A DNA stretch of 13,418 bases from CAYWHE01 sp964458125 (GTDB lineage Bacteria > Bacteroidota > Bacteroidia > AKYH767-A > OLB10), in NCBI GenBank assembly GCA_964458125.1, contig CAYWHE010000108.1:1-13418 (forward strand), written 5' to 3'. Shown here piece after piece: positions 1-6,695 of this stretch. Each line of letters opens with the position of its first letter. Position 1 is the first letter of the stretch. A program made the position numbers and the translations under genes. Under the pieces are notes generated by a model. That model saw nothing but the letters and a program-made list of their open reading frames with translations, ran no database searches and was not told the DNA's origin.

Positions 1-230
1 TTCCTAATTTAAATCATTTCCAGACGGATATAAATCATATTTTTACAACGGTATTTACCTTATCCTTGCACCTGGAATAATTAAATCAGGTAACCAATCA
101 ATTACCCTGTGCTATAATCAGGTTCAGGGACTGATTTCTTCAATCGAGAGTTTATTCCGTTGGTCTGCATTATTTCATGTGGTCAGCGGAAATGAAAATA
201 ATCAACTAAAGATAATCCAGAGCCAATTTC
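1..230. other. Upstream non-coding stretch, no gene recognised
   Basis: AT-rich sequence before the first gene. The longest open stretch entering from the left edge ends at a stop near base 80 and gives a peptide of about 25 residues that I do not recognise. No tRNA, terminator hairpin or strong repeat is visible. A TATCCTTG sequence at 61-68 is one base from the Bacteroidota -7 element, but it has no matching -33 box and lies far from the next start. The promoter of the following gene must be somewhere here, but I cannot place it. Confidence 0.5.
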
Positions 231-902
231 ATGAAAACTTCCATCCTGTTATTTGCCACACTTGTCTGCATAAGCCAGGCAACGGCACAATCCATTCAAG
301 TAGGGGAACAAAAATCAACCTTCTCCACCGGTGAACAAAATGCACTGACCACAGTCATCTATAATAATTCCCAGGATAAGGTCGTGGATAAATGGAAGGA
401 CTTCCTGAAGGACTTTAAAAATGAAAAAATTAAATATGACAAGAACGAGTTATTTGGTGATAATGTGCTGATCAAGGAATGGGGAAATAACCCGGTGGAC
501 ATTTATACACGCTTTGAGGAAAACAAAGACAGCAAGACGGTAAAGATGTTGGTGGCCTTTGATTTAGGCGGCGCCTATTTAGCTTCTTCCATGGATGCCA
601 CGAAATTCGCCCTGGCCGAAAAGTTGATGAAAGACTTTGCCATTGCCATAACCAAAATGCCCATCGAGGAAAAGTTAAAAGATGGGCAGAAAGTATTGGA
701 AAACCTGGAAAGTAATCAGAAAAAACTGGAGAAAGAAAACAAGGACCTGCATAATGATATCGAGAATTATAAGAATAAAATAAGCAAGGCTGAAGAAGAC
801 AGCAGGAAAAATGAAGAGGACCAGGTCAAAACCAAAACACAGATAGAGGTTCAGAAATCAGTCATAGAACAGGTGAAGAAGGAACTGGAGGCGGTGAAAT
901 AA
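231..902 (+). CDS. Exported coiled-coil protein of unknown function
   Basis: A 223-residue protein that I cannot assign to a characterised family. Residues 1-19 form a signal peptide: Lys at position 3, a hydrophobic core (ILLFATLVCI), and an A-T-A cleavage site before Gln20. With no lipobox Cys at that site, a periplasmic or secreted fate is more likely than a lipoprotein. Residues about 20-142 form a globular part with mixed charge and a Gly-Gly turn at 113-114. From about 143 to the end the chain is almost all Lys, Glu, Asp, Gln and Asn with spaced Leu, Ile and Val, as in a long continuous coiled coil. The ATG at 231 gives the natural signal peptide; no clear Shine-Dalgarno precedes it. 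Its stop lies 5 bases from the stop of the opposing HD gene. Small proteins of this build occur in Bacteroidota genomes and are annotated as hypothetical. A structural envelope role is possible but inferred. Confidence 0.85.
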   Translation: MKTSILLFATLVCISQATAQSIQVGEQKSTFSTGEQNALTTVIYNNSQDKVVDKWKDFLKDFKNEKIKYDKNELFGDNVLIKEWGNNPVDIYTRFEENKDSKTVKMLVAFDLGGAYLASSMDATKFALAEKLMKDFAIAITKMPIEEKLKDGQKVLENLESNQKKLEKENKDLHNDIENYKNKISKAEEDSRKNEEDQVKTKTQIEVQKSVIEQVKKELEAVK

Positions 903-907
903 GCCTG

Positions 908-2143
908 TTACAAATCCTGTTGGAGGCCGGGATGCATGCAAAGAAAATATTTGGTGACCGGGCCTGAAAGTACGGATATATTCAACTGATCCGAAGCGTC
1001 GGCTATATCCCTGACCCTATGGTCCTTGAAAAGGATATTAATATGCTCTTCCGCAGGATTATAGGCATTGTTGGCAATGGTTCCGGTAAATACGTAATAA
1101 GCGGCATCCCGGACATCACAATCAAACATCCTGGCGGCCTGCAGGACTTTTTCACGGACGACCTGCTCATCAAAGGGATGATCCTGCAACAGGCATTTGA
1201 ACAATCTTCTGTTTACAAGGCCGTAACTAAGAGATGACAACATGGGATCGGGATGCGAGATCCATCCTTTCAGGGCGGAAAAGATATCATAATCATCCAG
1301 ACCGGCATATTTTTCCAGCAGGGTAGAATCCTGAATAAAGTCATCGTAAGCAAACTCCCTTTCAAGAAACAGTTGAAGGGAAGGGGTTGAAAAAAGCCGC
1401 ATGCCCCCGGTGGTCAGTTCCCTGGCCCGCTGCAGGGCCCTGACGAGCATTTGCTCGGCGGCCAGAACAGTTTTATGAAAATATACCTGCCAGTACATGA
1501 GCCTGCGGGCAATGATGAATTTTTCAATGGAATAAATGCCCTTAGCTTCCACCACGAGCTGGTCCCCGGCTACATCGAGCATTTTGATGATGCGTTCATG
1601 GCTGACCACTCCTTCGGAAACGCCGGTAAAAAAACTGTCTCTTTTCAGGTAATCGAGCCGGTCCATGTCGAGTTGTCCCGAAATGAGCTGATGCAGGAAT
1701 TTTTTTTCATGCTTCCCCTGGAAGACAGCGATGGCCATTTTCAGGGCGCCATTCATCTCCTTATTGAGTCTTTCCATGAATAACCTGCTGAATACCTCAT
1801 GCCCGATTCCCGTTACCAGGCTGTTTTCGAGGGCATGTGAAAATGGTCCGTGCCCGATGTCGTGAAGCAGGATGGCGATGGACACCGCCCTGGCTTCTGC
1901 CCCGGTGATGATATGACCTTTGCTGCGCAGGGTTTCAATGGCTTCACCCGTCAGGTGCAGGGCACCGATGGCATGATGAAAACGGGTATGCAAAGCCCCG
2001 GGATAGACCAGGTAGGTCATGCCAAGTTGCCTGATGTTGCGAAGCCGCTGAAACCAGGGATTTTCGATCAGGTCAAAAATAATATCGTACGGAATGGTGA
2101 TAAAACCGTACACCGGATCATTGATGATTTTACGCTTGTTCAA
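908..2143 (-). CDS. HD-domain phosphohydrolase (dNTPase-like, COG1078 type)
   Basis: A 411-residue cytosolic HD-superfamily metal-dependent phosphohydrolase. The N-terminal HD domain (about 1-190) shows RFHH at 54-57, the HD pair in HDIGHGPFSH (H94, D95) and a downstream Asp in the QLDMDRLDY stretch (D159/D161). Together these make the usual divalent-metal site. Length and order match the COG1078 group, related to dGTPase/SAMHD1-like enzymes, in which some members hydrolyse (d)NTPs; the substrate here cannot be read from sequence. The C-terminal half is helical and variable. The start is TTG at 2143: the next in-frame stop upstream is about 36 bases away with no ATG or GTG between, and homologues begin at the same N-K-x-K-I-x-N-D-P motif. 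The gene diverges from porX, and this adjacency may be functional since both products can act on nucleotides (inference). Confidence 0.9.
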   Translation of the reverse strand: MNKRKIINDPVYGFITIPYDIIFDLIENPWFQRLRNIRQLGMTYLVYPGALHTRFHHAIGALHLTGEAIETLRSKGHIITGAEARAVSIAILLHDIGHGPFSHALENSLVTGIGHEVFSRLFMERLNKEMNGALKMAIAVFQGKHEKKFLHQLISGQLDMDRLDYLKRDSFFTGVSEGVVSHERIIKMLDVAGDQLVVEAKGIYSIEKFIIARRLMYWQVYFHKTVLAAEQMLVRALQRARELTTGGMRLFSTPSLQLFLEREFAYDDFIQDSTLLEKYAGLDDYDIFSALKGWISHPDPMLSSLSYGLVNRRLFKCLLQDHPFDEQVVREKVLQAARMFDCDVRDAAYYVFTGTIANNAYNPAEEHINILFKDHRVRDIADASDQLNISVLSGPVTKYFLCMHPGLQQDL

Positions 2144-2164
2144 GGGAGGCCTGAAATGGAAGGA

Positions 2165-2195
2165 CGAAAATACCCATTATTTGCATGTACATAAA
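2165..2195 (-). promoter_or_regulatory. Candidate promoter of the HD phosphohydrolase gene
   Basis: On the minus strand, TTTA (2195-2192), a 19-base spacer, then TATTTTCG (2172-2165). The Bacteroidota consensus is TTTG, about 19-21 bases, TAnnTTTG; each box here has one mismatch and the spacing is right. The predicted transcript would begin close to 2158, leaving a short leader before the TTG start at 2143. This was found by eye and could be chance in an AT-rich region. Confidence 0.28.
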
Positions 2196-2217
2196 ATAAA
2201 ACGTCTCTTCTTTCGTC

Positions 2218-2248
2218 TTTACGGGTTCACATTCTTTGATTAACTTTA
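2218..2248 (+). promoter_or_regulatory. Candidate promoter of porX
   Basis: TTTA at 2218-2221, a 19-base spacer, then TAACTTTA at 2241-2248, each box one base from the Bacteroidota TTTG / TAnnTTTG consensus. The transcript would begin around 2254-2256 with a leader of roughly 30 bases before the ATG at 2287. The minus-strand candidate lies close by, so the two divergent promoters would be back to back. Confidence 0.35.
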
Positions 2249-2286
2249 CAGGAAATTAGAAAACCTCCGCTGAGCGAAAAAACCCG

Positions 2287-3843
2287 ATGGATAAAATGCA
2301 TATTCTATGGGCCGATGATGAAATCGACCTGTTAAAACCCCATATACTATTCTTACAGGAAAAAGGCTTTGAGGTCACCACCGTGAACAACGGTGATGAT
2401 GCCCTCGAAAAAATAAAAAACGGCCGTTACGATATCGTTTTCCTGGATGAAAACATGCCCGGGCTTTCCGGGTTGGAGACCCTGGTCCGGCTGAAAAACA
2501 TCAACAAGGAAGTGCCGGTGGTCATGATCACCAAAAGCGAAGAGGAGCAGATCATGGAAAATGCCATCGGCAGCAAGATTGCCGATTACCTGATCAAACC
2601 GGTCAACCCGAATCAGATCCTGCTGACTATAAAAAAAAATCTCGAAACCAAACGGCTGGTCAGTGAAAAAACGAATGCCAGTTACCAGCAGGAGTTCCGG
2701 AACATCGGCATGACCCTGAACGAAAGGCTGAATCATCAGGAATGGGCTGATGTGTATAAGAAACTGGTATACTGGGAGCTGGAGCTGGAGAAATCGAAAG
2801 ATGCCGGCATGTACGATATCCTGACCATGCAGAAGAATGAGGCGAATGCACAGTTCAGTAAATTTGTAGAAGCCAATTACGTTAACTGGATCAGGAATCC
2901 AGAACAAAATGCCCCGGTCCTTTCTCCCCAACTGTTTAAAAAAAAGGTGTTTCCCATCGCTGATGCCTCAGAAGATCCCGTATTTTTTGTTCTTATCGAC
3001 AACCTCCGCTACGATCAGTGGAAGGTGATTCAGCCCATTTTATCCGAATACTTCCATATCCAGGAGGAGGAAACTTATTATTCCATTCTGCCGACTGCCA
3101 CCCAGTATGCACGCAACGCCATCTTTGCCGGCCTAATGCCTGCGGAAATCGAGAAGCGTTTCCCGGATAAGTGGTTCAATGACGAGGAAGAGGGCGGAAA
3201 AAACCTGTATGAACATGACTTCCTGAATGACCAGCTGCAGCGTCTGCGGAAAAACTACAAGTCCTCCTATACAAAAATCACCAATTTCCAGGCCGGCAAA
3301 GACCTGATCGATAACATCCCGAACTTGTTCAATACGAAGCTGAATGTAATTGTTTACAATTTCGTGGACATGCTTTCGCACGCCCGTACCGACATGGAAG
3401 TAATCCGGGAGCTGGCCGACGATGAATCCGCATACCGTTCCCTCACCCTGAGCTGGTTTGAACACAGCCCTCTCCTGGAAGCCCTGAAAAAAATATCCGA
3501 AAAAAAGGCCAGGGTAGTCCTGTCAACCGATCACGGTACCATACGGGTGAAAGAAGCTTCCAAAATTGTCGGGGACCGGAATACGAACACCAACCTCCGG
3601 TACAAAAACGGCAAGAACCTCAGCTATGAGAAAAAGGATGTATTGGAAATCAGGAACCCGGCTGACGTGATGCTGCCCAAAACACATTTAAGCACCACCT
3701 TTGTTTTTATCAAGGGAGATAAATTTTTTGCCTATCCGAACAATTACAATTATTATGTCAACCATTACAGGAATACGTTTCAGCACGGGGGTATTTCGCC
3801 GGAAGAAATGATCATCCCGGTGGTAACCATGCATACGAAGTAA
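2287..3843 (+). CDS. porX: PorX-type response regulator with PglZ phosphatase-like domain
   Basis: A 518-residue two-component response regulator matching PorX, which controls the type IX secretion system in Bacteroidota with sensor PorY and sigma factor SigP. The receiver domain (about 1-120) has the acidic pair D10/D11, phospho-acceptor D54 in VFLDENMPG, T82 and K104 in LIKP, so it appears phosphorylatable. A helical linker (about 125-215) leads to a PglZ domain of the alkaline phosphatase superfamily. Its metal-site candidates are D238 (LIDNLRYD), the Thr in PTATQYARN (T270/T272), D361 and H365 (NFVDMLSHA), D415-H416 (STDHGT) and H500 (QHGG). All key positions look intact. Published work on P. 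gingivalis PorX reports zinc-dependent phosphodiesterase activity on oligonucleotides and dimerisation on phosphorylation. Length equals the family norm. There is no DNA-binding output domain. No porY or por structural gene is in the window, as is common for this scattered regulon. Confidence 0.95.
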   Translation: MDKMHILWADDEIDLLKPHILFLQEKGFEVTTVNNGDDALEKIKNGRYDIVFLDENMPGLSGLETLVRLKNINKEVPVVMITKSEEEQIMENAIGSKIADYLIKPVNPNQILLTIKKNLETKRLVSEKTNASYQQEFRNIGMTLNERLNHQEWADVYKKLVYWELELEKSKDAGMYDILTMQKNEANAQFSKFVEANYVNWIRNPEQNAPVLSPQLFKKKVFPIADASEDPVFFVLIDNLRYDQWKVIQPILSEYFHIQEEETYYSILPTATQYARNAIFAGLMPAEIEKRFPDKWFNDEEEGGKNLYEHDFLNDQLQRLRKNYKSSYTKITNFQAGKDLIDNIPNLFNTKLNVIVYNFVDMLSHARTDMEVIRELADDESAYRSLTLSWFEHSPLLEALKKISEKKARVVLSTDHGTIRVKEASKIVGDRNTNTNLRYKNGKNLSYEKKDVLEIRNPADVMLPKTHLSTTFVFIKGDKFFAYPNNYNYYVNHYRNTFQHGGISPEEMIIPVVTMHTK

Positions 3844-3863
3844 CCCGGTTGGATTGGCTGCCA

Positions 3864-3887
3864 GGAAGGAAGGAAGGAAGGAAGGAA
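3864..3887. repeat. GGAA tetranucleotide microsatellite (6 copies)
   Basis: Six perfect tandem GGAA units fill 24 bases of the 73-base gap between the convergent ends of porX and the glycosyltransferase gene. Flanking it is an interrupted inverted repeat: CCGGTT (3845-3850) with AACCGG (3902-3907), and GGATT (3851-3855) with AATCC (3886-3890). No T-run follows, so it is not a classical intrinsic terminator, though a folded transcript could still help end transcription of either gene. The tract is outside both reading frames, so copy-number change would not shift a frame. Confidence 0.85.
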
Positions 3888-3916
3888 TCCAGGAAACCCG
3901 TAACCGGAATCAATAA

Positions 3917-5875
3917 TCAACTGCGTCCGAGAAACTTCAGGCCCTTCCATAAAATTTTCCAGTCGTTCCTGATTTTGTAATCCCGCGCATACAACATATT
4001 CAGCCGGCCCAGCGTGGAATTATTCAGGACAATTCCCTGCAAAGCGTCAGCTGGTGTAAGAATGCAGGGCTTTATGTTTTTCACGGAACCACCTGCGGCA
4101 GACAGACCAACCCAGGATTTACTTCCCGACAATACAGAAAAAATATTTTTCAGGAAGGCTCCCTTCTCATACACAAAAAAAGCAAGTATTGGGTATGTAA
4201 AAATAAGCAGCAGGGAGGTTAGTATGTCGAACATGCGTTTATTTCTCCTGTTTACCGGGTTATTCACCACATTGATATCCACAAAATACAGGTCACCCTG
4301 GTTGTTGATGGAATTGCTGCCGATGATATACAGGCTTTCGGGAGGAGCGATTTTAAATTCCACGGGACGGTTTCCGGCGGCCAGCATATGATCAATAATC
4401 AGGTGGGAAGGTATATCGCGGCCGCAGAAAATAATTTCGTTCACACCGTACACATCAATAATTTCCCTGAGCTGATCCAGGTGGCCGAGGGCATAGGCTA
4501 CATCTTCGCCTTCATAACGGTCTCCCGGACCAGGGGTTACAAAGCCGATGAAGCTGGTACGGGCATCGGCCAGTTGCAGCAGGGATAACACGCGTTTGCC
4601 CTCATCCGGCCTGCCGCAAATGACGATGCGTTTGCGGACATCGCTTTGCAGTTCGAAGCCACCGATTTTCAGAAAGGAATGCAAATAGCGCAACAGGGTG
4701 GCGCCTGAAAATGCCCAGATGGTTCCGATTAAAATAAGCGCACGGGAAAACCGGTACGCTTCGGGAAGCAGGGCATAAACGACCAGGATTAAAAGGGTTC
4801 CGGAAAAAATCCCCCGGATCACTTTCGAAAGCTGAACGGGCTTGTCATACCCACCGCTCAGGTAAATGCCCGTCAGCCAGGTCAGGATATATACCGGCAC
4901 GACCAGGTTCATAAAAACAGACGGGTAATTGAGTGCCTTCACAGCATGCTCCCAGTAATCAGTGAGGAGGTACAAACCACCATACATCAGCAGGGCATCC
5001 ATCACCGGAAGATAAATCCGTTTCAGGAGGCGGGCCAGAATGGCAGTACCGGCACGCAGGTATATGGCCGCACTGATGAGAACGGAAAACATCCGGGCAT
5101 TGCTTTTCGAAAAATGCTTGTCGGCAAATATTTTCATGGCCCGGTAAAAAACCAGCACATAGTTGACGCTGCTCTTTTTCGTGCTTTCGCCCTTGTAATG
5201 TATGATGCGGGTTTCCGGGAAGTAATAATTTTTAAAGCCGGCCCGGGTGATCCTGTAGGAGAGATCGATGTCTTCGCCATACATGAAAAATGTTTCATCA
5301 AGCAAACCGGTTTTGTCCAGGACTTCCCTGCGAAGCAACATAAAAGCTCCCGATAAAATATCCACTTCATGGGTCTGATCCGGATCAAGATAGCCCAGGT
5401 GGTACTTTCCAAAAATACGGGAACGGGGAAACAAAGCCGAAAGCCCTGATATTTTGTAAAAGGCTACGGAAGGTACAGGGAGGCCCCGCTTGGACTCGGG
5501 AAGGAAATTGCCTTTCCCGTCAATCATCTTCACGCCCAGCCCGCCGGCATCGGGGTGCCTGTCCATAAAGGCCAACACCCGTGCAAACGTATTCTCCTCC
5601 ACCAGCGTATCGGGATTCAGAAGCAGCGTATAGGTACCGGTTGAAATACGTATGGCCTGATTGTTAGCATATGAAAAACCGGCATTTGTTTTATTTTCCA
5701 CCAGGATGACGGAAGGGAATTTTTCCCTGATCATGTCGGCTGATCCGTCCACGGAGTGATTATCTACCACCAGCACCTCCCCGTCAATGCCCTGCATCGA
5801 ACGGTATACGGAAAGCAGGCATTGCTCCAGGAAATACTTCACATTGTAGTTGACAATGATGACGGATAGTTTCAT
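3917..5875 (-). CDS. Membrane GT2 glycosyltransferase fused to a degenerate polyprenyl-phosphate sugar-phosphotransferase
   Basis: A 652-residue chimera. Residues 1 to about 235 are a GT-A family 2 glycosyltransferase of the rhamnosyltransferase (WbbL-like) type: the opening LSVIIVNYNVKYFLEQCL, VVDNHSVDGS (37-45), NPDT at 87-90 as the DXD-like metal site, and GED at 200-202 before a D-L-S. Five hydrophobic segments follow at about 262-280, 290-305, 320-338, 353-370 and 378-395. A Rossmann-like CoA-binding-type domain (about 415-540; RIVICGRPDEGKRVL) comes next, then N-R-R-N-K-R-M-F-D and a hydrophobic hairpin at 549-568. This is the plan of exopolysaccharide polyprenyl glycosylphosphotransferases (WbaP type). 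The catalytic module, however, is only about 105 residues and lacks the KFRSM and DELPQ-type motifs; only an SWVGL remnant resembles the family's SLVGP. It probably adds a sugar to a cell-envelope glycan at the inner membrane, with the C-terminal part structural. It is last in the speA-recR run, 75 bases after recR. Confidence 0.88.
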   Translation of the reverse strand: MKLSVIIVNYNVKYFLEQCLLSVYRSMQGIDGEVLVVDNHSVDGSADMIREKFPSVILVENKTNAGFSYANNQAIRISTGTYTLLLNPDTLVEENTFARVLAFMDRHPDAGGLGVKMIDGKGNFLPESKRGLPVPSVAFYKISGLSALFPRSRIFGKYHLGYLDPDQTHEVDILSGAFMLLRREVLDKTGLLDETFFMYGEDIDLSYRITRAGFKNYYFPETRIIHYKGESTKKSSVNYVLVFYRAMKIFADKHFSKSNARMFSVLISAAIYLRAGTAILARLLKRIYLPVMDALLMYGGLYLLTDYWEHAVKALNYPSVFMNLVVPVYILTWLTGIYLSGGYDKPVQLSKVIRGIFSGTLLILVVYALLPEAYRFSRALILIGTIWAFSGATLLRYLHSFLKIGGFELQSDVRKRIVICGRPDEGKRVLSLLQLADARTSFIGFVTPGPGDRYEGEDVAYALGHLDQLREIIDVYGVNEIIFCGRDIPSHLIIDHMLAAGNRPVEFKIAPPESLYIIGSNSINNQGDLYFVDINVVNNPVNRRNKRMFDILTSLLLIFTYPILAFFVYEKGAFLKNIFSVLSGSKSWVGLSAAGGSVKNIKPCILTPADALQGIVLNNSTLGRLNMLYARDYKIRNDWKILWKGLKFLGRS

Positions 5876-5950
5876 CAGGGACAGTGGATGATTTGTTTCA
5901 CAGGGAGAAACCGGTTTACGTTAAGTTCCATCCAGCGTCGGTTCATCCGT

Positions 5951-6619
5951 TCAGGCTTCGGGTTGCGCCTGGCCGGCCTGTTCTTTCCTTTTATCATGGA
6001 CTGTTCCGGCATCCATTTTATATGGCATCCGGTTGATGATGGAACGTCCCAGCGTGATCTCATCGGCATATTCCAGTTCTCCCCCGACTGCAATGCCTCT
6101 GGCAATGGTGGTGATGAGCACAGGCAGGTGTTTGAGTTTCCGTGAAATGTAAAAAACGGTGGTATCCCCTTCCATGGTGGTGCTGAGGGCCATGATGACT
6201 TCCCGAATGCCCTGTTCCGAGATGCGAGAGGGCAGTGTTTCGAGGTTAAGCTGGCTCGGGCCAATACCATCCATGGGAGAAATAATACCCCCGAGCACAT
6301 GGTAAACGCCCCTGTACTGGCCCGTATTCTCAATGGCCATCACATCGCGTATATCCTCCACGATGCAAACCAGGGAGGCATCCCGCCTTTCGTCCGAACA
6401 GATGTTGCAGGTTTCCCCTTCGCAGATATTATTGCAGATCCGGCAATACCGGATGCCCCTGCGCAGGGCGATGAGGGCATGGCCAAACTGTTCAGCATCC
6501 TGTGCAGGCTGGCGGAGCAGGTGGAGCACCAGACGCAATGCCGTTTTCCGGCCCACACCGGGCAGCCGGGCAAAAGCGGTAACGGCTTCTTCCAGAAGCC
6601 GGGAGGGATAGGAGTTCAA
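5951..6619 (-). CDS. recR: Recombination mediator RecR
   Basis: A 222-residue RecR, which with RecO (and RecF) loads RecA onto SSB-coated single-stranded DNA at gaps. The domains are in the usual order. A helix-hairpin-helix lies in LPGVGRKTALRL (19-30). A zinc finger uses C59, C62, C71 and C74 (CRICNNICEGETCNIC). A TOPRIM domain starts at VCIVEDIRDVMAIE (84-97), and the conserved end reads ARGIAVGGELEYADEITLGRSI (173-194). The family is usually about 200 residues; the extra 15-20 here are a charged Lys/Gln/Ala tail that looks disordered. The start is TTG at 6619: no ATG or GTG lies between it and the in-frame stop near 6647, and the N-x-Y-P-S-x-L-L-E start is where Bacteroidota RecR proteins begin. 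It lies between speA and the glycosyltransferase with gaps of about 75 bases on each side, so cotranscription is plausible but not tight. Confidence 0.96.
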   Translation of the reverse strand: MNSYPSRLLEEAVTAFARLPGVGRKTALRLVLHLLRQPAQDAEQFGHALIALRRGIRYCRICNNICEGETCNICSDERRDASLVCIVEDIRDVMAIENTGQYRGVYHVLGGIISPMDGIGPSQLNLETLPSRISEQGIREVIMALSTTMEGDTTVFYISRKLKHLPVLITTIARGIAVGGELEYADEITLGRSIINRMPYKMDAGTVHDKRKEQAGQAQPEA

Positions 6620-6695
6620 GATGACGACAACCAGCTGGTTAACCCTTCAAAGGTAAAACATCTGTTCCAAAGAACAATATGGAGACAGGATGGAA

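Noticed and set aside
1..80. Possible C-terminal end of a gene entering from the left edge
   Set aside because: Only about 25 codons are open in one frame, and the peptide shows no family likeness.
5875..6333. Minus-strand open frame of 152 codons overlapping recR
   Set aside because: Same strand but another frame of recR; composition rich in Arg, Pro and Trp without any motif. The RecR frame carries all the conserved motifs.
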